Source of the DNA: Komagataeibacter kakiaceti JCM 25156
GTDB lineage: Bacteria > Pseudomonadota > Alphaproteobacteria > Acetobacterales > Acetobacteraceae
Length of the DNA stretch: 11,463 nt
Assembly: GCF_000613305.1 (NCBI RefSeq)
Contig: NZ_BAIO01000038.1
Location: 1-11,463 of the forward strand
Reading direction: 5' to 3'
In this document: in pieces, positions 7,193 to 11,463 of the stretch
Layout of the letters: each line of letters starts with the position of its first letter
How positions within the stretch are numbered: the stretch's first letter is position 1
The notes under the pieces: model-generated
Told to the model about the DNA's origin: nothing
The model's database searches: none
The model's input: only the letters and a program-made list of their open reading frames with translations
Translations under genes and position numbers: made by a program

Positions 7193-8601
7193 TCAGTTCT
7201 GTCGCGCGGGTTGCGGGGTCTGGCCTGCCAGCGGGCCGGGGACCAGTCGCCCCCGGTGCCAGACCTGACTGATATGGTCGAGCGCAGTAATATCCTGCGC
7301 CGGGTTGCCTTTTACCACCAGCAGGTCAGCCAATTGCCCCGGCGCGATCGTGCCCCGGTCCGCCAGTTGCATGAGATGGGCGGCATTGCCCGTCGCCAGC
7401 GTAATGGCCTGCAGGGGTGTAAGCCCCGCCATGACCGACAGCCGCAGTTCCCTGTGTTCCGCGAAGCCGGGAATGCGGGTGGGTGTTGCGCCTGAATCCG
7501 TGCCGAAGCCAATGGGAATGCCTGCGCGGTACAGAAGCATGAGATTGCTCATGTTCATCGCCAGCGCCTTGCGTGATGCGGCGGTCAGGGGCGCGGCCAG
7601 CACCTTCTGCCGCCACGCGGGGTCGGCAAACTGCTGGCGCAGGGCGGGGGAGAGACCGTAGGCGAGGAACGGATCCTCCAGCCATTCCGGGTGTTCGGCA
7701 AAGATGTAGTTGGCCTCGTCCAGGTCCAGCGTGGCGATATAGCCGGTGCCCTGCTGCTTCATGGTACTGATCAGGGCGGCGTCAACGGGTTTATCCCGCA
7801 CGCCATGGGCCAGAATGTCCACCCCCGCGGCAACAAGCGCGCGGCGTCCGACAGGTCATGGATATGCGCCGCCACCCGCTTGCCGCGCAGATGGGCCTGC
7901 GTGATGGCCGCGCGGTATATGGCGGGCTGCATCTTGGGCAGGCCATGCGCATGCGGCACGCCGTTGCGGAAGTCATCCACCCACAGCTTGATCAGATCCG
8001 TGCCCTCATCGGCCATTTTATTGACCGCCGCGCGGGCTTCCTCCGGTGTGGTGGGCCGGAAGACCTGATCCGCGCCGAGGTGGAACATGTTTTCCGGCGG
8101 TACGCCATCCGGCGCGCCAATACCCTGATCCACGCCAAACAGATCCGCGCCGGGGTTGAGCGCGGCATGCTGTTCGCGGCGCATATCGTCAAACAGGGGC
8201 GAACGGTTCAATCCCAGCGCCGTTACGGTCAGGACGCCGTAATGCTCATACTGCGCCAGCGCGGACAGGATATTGGCCCGGGTGTAATTGACTTCCCCGT
8301 TCTGGATGCCGCTGACCTGCCCCACATGGCTGTGATCGGAAATCAGCCCCGGCAGGACCGTCTGGCCGGACAGATCCACCTTACGGGCATGGGCGGGCGC
8401 GCGCAGGTTATGGCCGGTCGCGGCAATATGTCCGTCACGGATCAGGATGTCGGTGTCATCGCCGGGCGCGCCGCCGGTGCCATCAATGACAGTGGCATGG
8501 CGCAGCAGGACGGGCCTGTCCGTGGTCGCGGCGTGGGCCGCGCCATACGCAGCCATGAGGCTGGCCATGACGGCGAAAAGGGTATGGCGGTAATATGGCA
8601 T
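7193..8601 (-). CDS. Secreted metal-dependent amidohydrolase (imidazolonepropionase/prolidase-like), one frameshift
   Basis: A zinc-type amidohydrolase-superfamily enzyme (PF01979-like) that hydrolyses C-N bonds; the substrate is unknown. The N-terminus MPYYRHTLFAVMASL with AHA-A near residue 24 is a signal peptide, which predicts a periplasmic enzyme. Metal and catalytic residues are visible: His90 and His92 (SDHSH), the candidate carboxylated Lys205 (DLIKLW), His246 or His248 (AAHIHD), His266 (LAHG) and Asp369 (GTDSGA). The C-terminal GTIAPGQLADLLVVKGNP is the usual barrel-closing segment. One base is missing near 7834 (a C on the plus strand). Restoring it turns ARLLPRGW into ARLVAAGVDILAHG and gives 469 residues, normal for the family. 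The ATG at 8601 has GGAG 9 nt upstream; an upstream in-frame start at 8664 would spoil the signal peptide. It lies between the orphan 109-aa gene and the lipoprotein gene. Confidence 0.88.
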
Positions 8602-8688
8602 GGCTAAAATCTCCAACCGGCGGCGCGGCAGTGTTGACCGTGCCCGTCCCGCACGTCCAGTCACGTCTGCGCCGGTGGGCCGGGAGAG

Positions 8689-9018
8689 TCAGCGCGGCAG
8701 TTTCCTGGCGCCACCTTCCGTCAGGTCGGTGAATGCTTCATTCACGTCACCGCCTTCGGGAAAGCAGACAAGCACATCATCACTTTCGGTTTTCTTTTCT
8801 CGCGCAGGTGTGATCACGCTATCCCATTCACGCGCAAGGGACGTGACGGTGCCGATTTCAGGCTCCAGAAACTGCCATGATCCGCCATTGGCGGTTGAAC
8901 CCATGACGGTTGTCAGCAGAAATATGCAGCCCTGCGGTGGTAACGGCGAGGGAACGCGCCGGAACTGGTAGATTGTACCGGATTTCCCAAACAATGTGAA
9001 TGAAGTCCACGGTTCCAT
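8689..9018 (-). CDS. Conserved-looking hypothetical protein, 109 aa
   Basis: The protein is not recognised. The ATG at 9018 has a strong ribosome binding site, GAGGAGG, about 10 nt upstream, the best in this part of the window, and this is the main evidence that the gene is real. There is no signal peptide or membrane segment. A short hydrophobic stretch CIFLLTTVMG (near residues 31-40) and alternating hydrophobic and polar residues suggest a small, soluble, mainly beta protein. The segment VITPAREKKTESDDVLV is charged and likely exposed. The stop is 87 bp before the amidohydrolase start on the same strand, so co-transcription is plausible. A deleted IS5-type element ends about 200 bp upstream, between this gene and the EamA transporter. 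Confidence 0.7.
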   Translation of the reverse strand: MEPWTSFTLFGKSGTIYQFRRVPSPLPPQGCIFLLTTVMGSTANGGSWQFLEPEIGTVTSLAREWDSVITPAREKKTESDDVLVCFPEGGDVNEAFTDLTEGGARKLPR

Positions 9019-9214
9019 GAGCCTGTTCCCTCCTCGGCTGGCGGCATATCATGCCATAGTTCGGGGCGGCGGTGAGATGGGGAGGAACCGCCTGCCTGCC
9101 ATGCATCCCTTTGGTCCACAGTGACCCTACATGCCGGAAATTTCGAGATAGGGGCAAATGTAAGTTTGGCAATGGTGTCTTGGTTTCGGGTGGGTGGTGT
9201 TCTGTTCTTTTTTG
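9019..9214. other. Upstream region of the orphan 109-aa gene
   Basis: A 196-bp gap between the small hypothetical gene (-) and the left end of the IS remnant. It should contain the promoter of the three-gene minus-strand unit. I see no strong -35/-10 pair or dyad, and no gene. Together with the IS remnant it makes the 540-bp gene-poor stretch before the EamA gene. Confidence 0.4.
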
Positions 9215-9543
9215 GAGCCTGTTGGGAATTATCGTGAATTGATGACTGCGGCGACAGGATAGAGATCATGGCTGCACATGTTCTGTCTGCCCTCTCGCTT
9301 TGCAGAAGCAGATCGCGATGAGAGGACACGACCTGAAATCGAACGGACGCCGGTCGATGCGGTTCCTGCGCCGGGGAATGACCACGCAGGCGCCCTCGAA
9401 AAGTCGCTGTAACGGGAACAGACCGGGCTCCGGTGCCCGAAATGCGTTGGCAGGTCCCGCCACGAACTGCCTGTCCGCACGAGCCATATGGGCTTTGAAA
9501 CACATCCAGACGATTCAAAAAACGCATGATTCCCGACAGGCCC
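9215..9543 (-). mobile_element. Internally deleted IS5-family element (329 bp) with terminal inverted repeats
   Basis: The left end GAGCCTGTTGGGAATTAT (9215-9232) and right end ATGATTCCCGACAGGCCC (9526-9543) are inverted repeats that match at 15 of 18 positions. The minus strand between them encodes fragments of an IS5-type transposase: RTGSSWRDLPTHFG (near 9440-9480) matches the family's conserved TGAPWRDLP-FG segment. A later SRSASAKREG resembles the AHQHAAGAKGG region. The fragments fall in different frames, and the rest of the DDE catalytic domain is absent. Full IS5-family elements are about 800-1300 bp, so most of the interior is lost and the element could move only if a transposase were supplied elsewhere. 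No clear target-site duplication is visible. The right end is 15 bp past the EamA stop. Confidence 0.68.
9229..9527 (-). pseudogene. IS5-family transposase remnant
   Basis: Broken coding remnant inside the deleted element. The best-preserved stretch is TGSSWRDLPTHFG, which in intact IS5-family transposases lies in the N-terminal third, before the first catalytic Asp. Homology is spread over at least two frames, and the second half of the DDE domain is missing. Some frames run out of the element into the flanking DNA, which confirms that they are not functional genes. Confidence 0.6.
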
Positions 9544-9558
9544 TGAAAAAACGCCCGG

Positions 9559-10497
9559 TCAGTCCGCCTTGGTTACGCGCGGCTTTCCGCCGCGCCGTCT
9601 CGCGGCCCATCGTTCCTTCATGGCCAGATGTTCGTAGCGGATGCGCTGGCGCACCCAGTTCAGCATGCCCGAAAAGGTCACGACGGTAATCCCCGCGAAC
9701 GTCCAGCCATCCAGCGGCTGGTGGAACAGGAAATAGCTGAACGCCACGGCCCAGAGCATCTGGCTGTACTGGGGCAGCGCCACACGGTTGGCGGGCGCGC
9801 GCGCGGTCGCCATCATCATGAAAAGCTGGCCCAGCGCCGCCAGAAACCCGTAGCCAAACAGGAACAGCCACGTTTTCACCCCGTGTGGCCAGTGGGCATG
9901 GGCGAGCATGAGCGCGCCATCCCCCACCAGCGGCCCGAACAGGCTGGACCCGAACAGGGAAAGTCGTGGCGTGTTCGATCCCGCCAGTCGGTAGGCAATC
10001 ACGCCCACGGCATTCGCGACCGCCGCGATCAGGGCGCACAGATGCCCGAAATGGAGCGCGCGCACACCGGGGCGCAGGACAATCAGCACCCCCACGAAAC
10101 CAAGGATGACCGCAAGCCACGCCCAGCCCGACACCTTCTCATGCAGCAGGAGGACCGAAAGAATGGTCACGAACAGCGGCATGAGGAACATGAGCGAAAG
10201 CGCTTCAGGCATGGGCAGCAGCATGAAGGCTTCGACACTGGCGGCAGTGGCGGCGAAGATGGACACCGCGCGCACCAGCCACATGACGGGATGCGAGGGC
10301 GAGAAAATATCCTCATAGGTTTCTTCGGGGCGGCGGATGAAGGGAATGATCAGGAAGCCGAACACGCCACCGGAGAAGGCGACCTCGAACGGGTCAAGCT
10401 GCCCCGCCAGCAGTTTGGAATACGCATCGCTGATCGAAAATGAGGAAAACGCCGCGAACGCCAGCGCCATGCCGGAAGAAAGGAAGGCCGTCTTCAT
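9559..10497 (-). CDS. EamA/DMT-family transporter
   Basis: A 312-residue inner-membrane protein with about ten hydrophobic segments. It fits two tandem EamA repeats, roughly residues 8-142 and 152-284, the drug/metabolite transporter layout. Typical signatures are MPLFVTILSVLLLHEKVSGW at the end of the first repeat, with the conserved LLxE followed by W, and FSYFLFHQPLDGWTFAGI in the second. Here His259-Gln260 replaces the Glu usual in the equivalent position of the second repeat. A basic tail (residues 282-311, rich in Arg and Lys) is probably cytoplasmic. EamA proteins export or exchange metabolites or drugs; the substrate is unknown. The ATG at 10497 has no close ribosome binding site (GGAGGG is over 20 nt away). 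It is divergent from a FUSC-family efflux gene and may share its control region. Confidence 0.9.
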   Translation of the reverse strand: MKTAFLSSGMALAFAAFSSFSISDAYSKLLAGQLDPFEVAFSGGVFGFLIIPFIRRPEETYEDIFSPSHPVMWLVRAVSIFAATAASVEAFMLLPMPEALSLMFLMPLFVTILSVLLLHEKVSGWAWLAVILGFVGVLIVLRPGVRALHFGHLCALIAAVANAVGVIAYRLAGSNTPRLSLFGSSLFGPLVGDGALMLAHAHWPHGVKTWLFLFGYGFLAALGQLFMMMATARAPANRVALPQYSQMLWAVAFSYFLFHQPLDGWTFAGITVVTFSGMLNWVRQRIRYEHLAMKERWAARRRGGKPRVTKAD

Positions 10498-10702
10498 CTG
10501 TTTCTGCCCATCATCACTACTTCCCTCCGCCCTTATGGGTTCAAAAGATCAAGGACCAGTGCCCACACGGAGCGCCAGCCATGCGGCGGAGCAGGTTACC
10601 GCGCCGATCATAACCTCTGCTTATGACAAGATCATCATAAAGACTTGGACGCATCCCATCCGTTCTCGCAGCGTATGCTTTTTGCGACCGGAGGCGCCCG
10701 CC
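10498..10702. promoter_or_regulatory. Divergent control region of two transport genes, with three TCATAA/TTATGA half-sites
   Basis: The 205-bp gap contains TCATAA (10608-10613), TTATGA (10621-10626) and TCATAA (10635-10640). The copies alternate in orientation, with 7- and 8-bp spacers, so they form two overlapping palindromes centred between the genes. Such an array suggests a dimeric regulator that binds cooperatively. GGAGG at 10690-10694 is the ribosome binding site of the FUSC gene, 8 nt before its ATG. I could not assign convincing -35/-10 boxes for either gene. Confidence 0.5.
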
Positions 10703-11463
10703 ATGAATGCCGAGATGAATGCAGCAGCCGGACCGGCACGGGCGTCGCTGGACGTGCTGGCCGGTCCCTGCGCTGAATTCGCGGCCCGGTGGCGCGGAAA
10801 ACTGCGCTGGGTGCTGGCCCCCTCCCGCGCCGATATCGGCTTTGCCGTCCGCACCGCTTTCGCGGCGGCGCTATCCCTGCTGATCGCGATGTGGATGGAA
10901 CTGGACAGCCCGCAATGGGCGCCGCTTACGGTCTGGGTCGTGGCCCAGTCCTCACGCGGGGAATCCCTGTCCAAGGCGCGGTGGCGCATCGCGGGCACCA
11001 TCATCGGCTGCGCGGCGGCAGTGACGCTGATCGCCGCCTTCCCGCAGGCGCCGGGACTGTTTTTCCTGGGGCTGGCCCTGTGGATCGGGCTGTGCTGCGG
11101 ATGCGCCACTTTTTTCGACGGCTACCGGTCCTACGGCCTGCTGGTCACAAGCTTTACCTCCGCCATCGTGGCCACGGGGGCGATCATTGCCCCGGATGAT
11201 GTGTTCAACATCGCCGTCTCGCGCGGGTCGTACATCGTGCTGGGCATCGTGTGCGAGGCCACGCTGGCGGCGCTGTTCATTCCCGCCCTGCATGAACAGG
11301 CGCGCGCCCGCCTGCTGGCGCGGCTCAATGCCGTGTGGGGCACGGTTTCCACCAGTATCGGATCCCTGACGGACGGGCGGCTCGATGCCGAGGCGCAGGG
11401 AAAGCTGCTGGGCGAACTGGTGGGCGCGAACAGCCGTGTCGAATTCGACACGCTGGAAATGGG
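10703..11463 (+). CDS. FUSC-family (fusaric acid resistance/AaeB-like) membrane efflux protein, N-terminal part; 3' end outside window
   Basis: The reading frame is open from the ATG at 10703 to the window edge, giving 253 residues of a protein usually over 600 long. The ATG has GGAGG with 8-nt spacing. After a cytoplasmic start of about 45 residues comes a run of hydrophobic helices, beginning GFAVRTAFAAALSLLIAMWM. The following PQWAPLTVWVVAQSSRGESL and SKARWRIAGTIIGCAAA match the FUSC/AaeB signature (WAPLTVW-V-RG-SLSKARxRxxGT-G). About six membrane segments end near residue 195, and a helical cytoplasmic region begins at LHEQARARLLARL. In AaeB such proteins export aromatic acids, usually with a membrane-fusion partner (AaeA). 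Such a partner would lie downstream, out of view. The substrate is not known. Confidence 0.88.
   Translation, partial: MNAEMNAAAGPARASLDVLAGPCAEFAARWRGKLRWVLAPSRADIGFAVRTAFAAALSLLIAMWMELDSPQWAPLTVWVVAQSSRGESLSKARWRIAGTIIGCAAAVTLIAAFPQAPGLFFLGLALWIGLCCGCATFFDGYRSYGLLVTSFTSAIVATGAIIAPDDVFNIAVSRGSYIVLGIVCEATLAALFIPALHEQARARLLARLNAVWGTVSTSIGSLTDGRLDAEAQGKLLGELVGANSRVEFDTLEM

Noticed and set aside
6569..7495. Plus-strand open frame of 308 codons starting in the gap and running over the lipoprotein and amidohydrolase genes
   Set aside because: Most of it is antisense to two better-supported genes. The start has no ribosome binding site and the composition is Arg/Pro-rich noise.
7858..8607. Plus-strand open frame of 249 codons antisense to the amidohydrolase
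   Set aside because: The opposite strand encodes a signal peptide and complete amidohydrolase motifs; this frame has none.
9628..10443. Plus-strand open frame of 271 codons antisense to the EamA transporter
   Set aside because: Its charged, His/Arg/Glu-rich product is what the complement of a hydrophobic membrane gene usually gives.

Overview
The window is GC-rich (roughly 60-65%) bacterial chromosome. Its gene content and protein style suggest an acetic acid bacterium (Acetobacteraceae, most likely Komagataeibacter or Gluconacetobacter). The basis is the high-GC alphaproteobacterial codon use, a homoserine dehydrogenase-recJ arrangement, an AldB/ExaC-type aldehyde dehydrogenase, and a degraded IS5-family element. 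The genus is an inference from memory of such genomes, not the result of a search.

Layout. Positions 1-2245 (+) hold the 3' end of homoserine dehydrogenase (hom), then recJ, the single-strand-specific exonuclease. As sequenced, recJ is broken by three single-base indels. A tRNA-Glu(TTC) gene follows at 2313-2388, with a plausible promoter in front of it. Positions 2389-2917 are AT-richer and hold no convincing gene, only a long perfect palindrome. Next come a short-chain dehydrogenase (2918-3678, -, one frameshift) and a divergent TetR-type regulator (4004-4651, +). The 325-bp gap between them carries several dyad symmetries, so this looks like a regulator-target pair. An aldehyde dehydrogenase (4740-6251, -) converges on the TetR gene. 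Positions 6252-6925 are a 674-bp gap with three operator-like dyads and no supported gene. Positions 6926-9018 (-) form a likely three-gene unit: an orphan 109-aa protein, a secreted amidohydrolase (one frameshift) and a small lipoprotein. A 329-bp internally deleted IS5-family element with 18-bp terminal inverted repeats lies at 9215-9543. An EamA-type transporter (9559-10497, -) and a FUSC-family efflux protein (10703 to the window edge, +) are transcribed divergently. Their 205-bp gap contains three alternating copies of the half-site TCATAA/TTATGA.

Functionally this is mostly ordinary chromosome: amino-acid biosynthesis and DNA repair, then small modules for aldehyde/carbonyl handling and export. 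Five single-base indels interrupt three genes whose catalytic motifs are otherwise intact. This points to sequencing or assembly error more than to real gene death. I see no defence system, CRISPR array or biosynthetic cluster. The least understood elements are the orphan protein-amidohydrolase-lipoprotein unit, the dyads in the gaps, and the half-site cluster in front of the two transporters.
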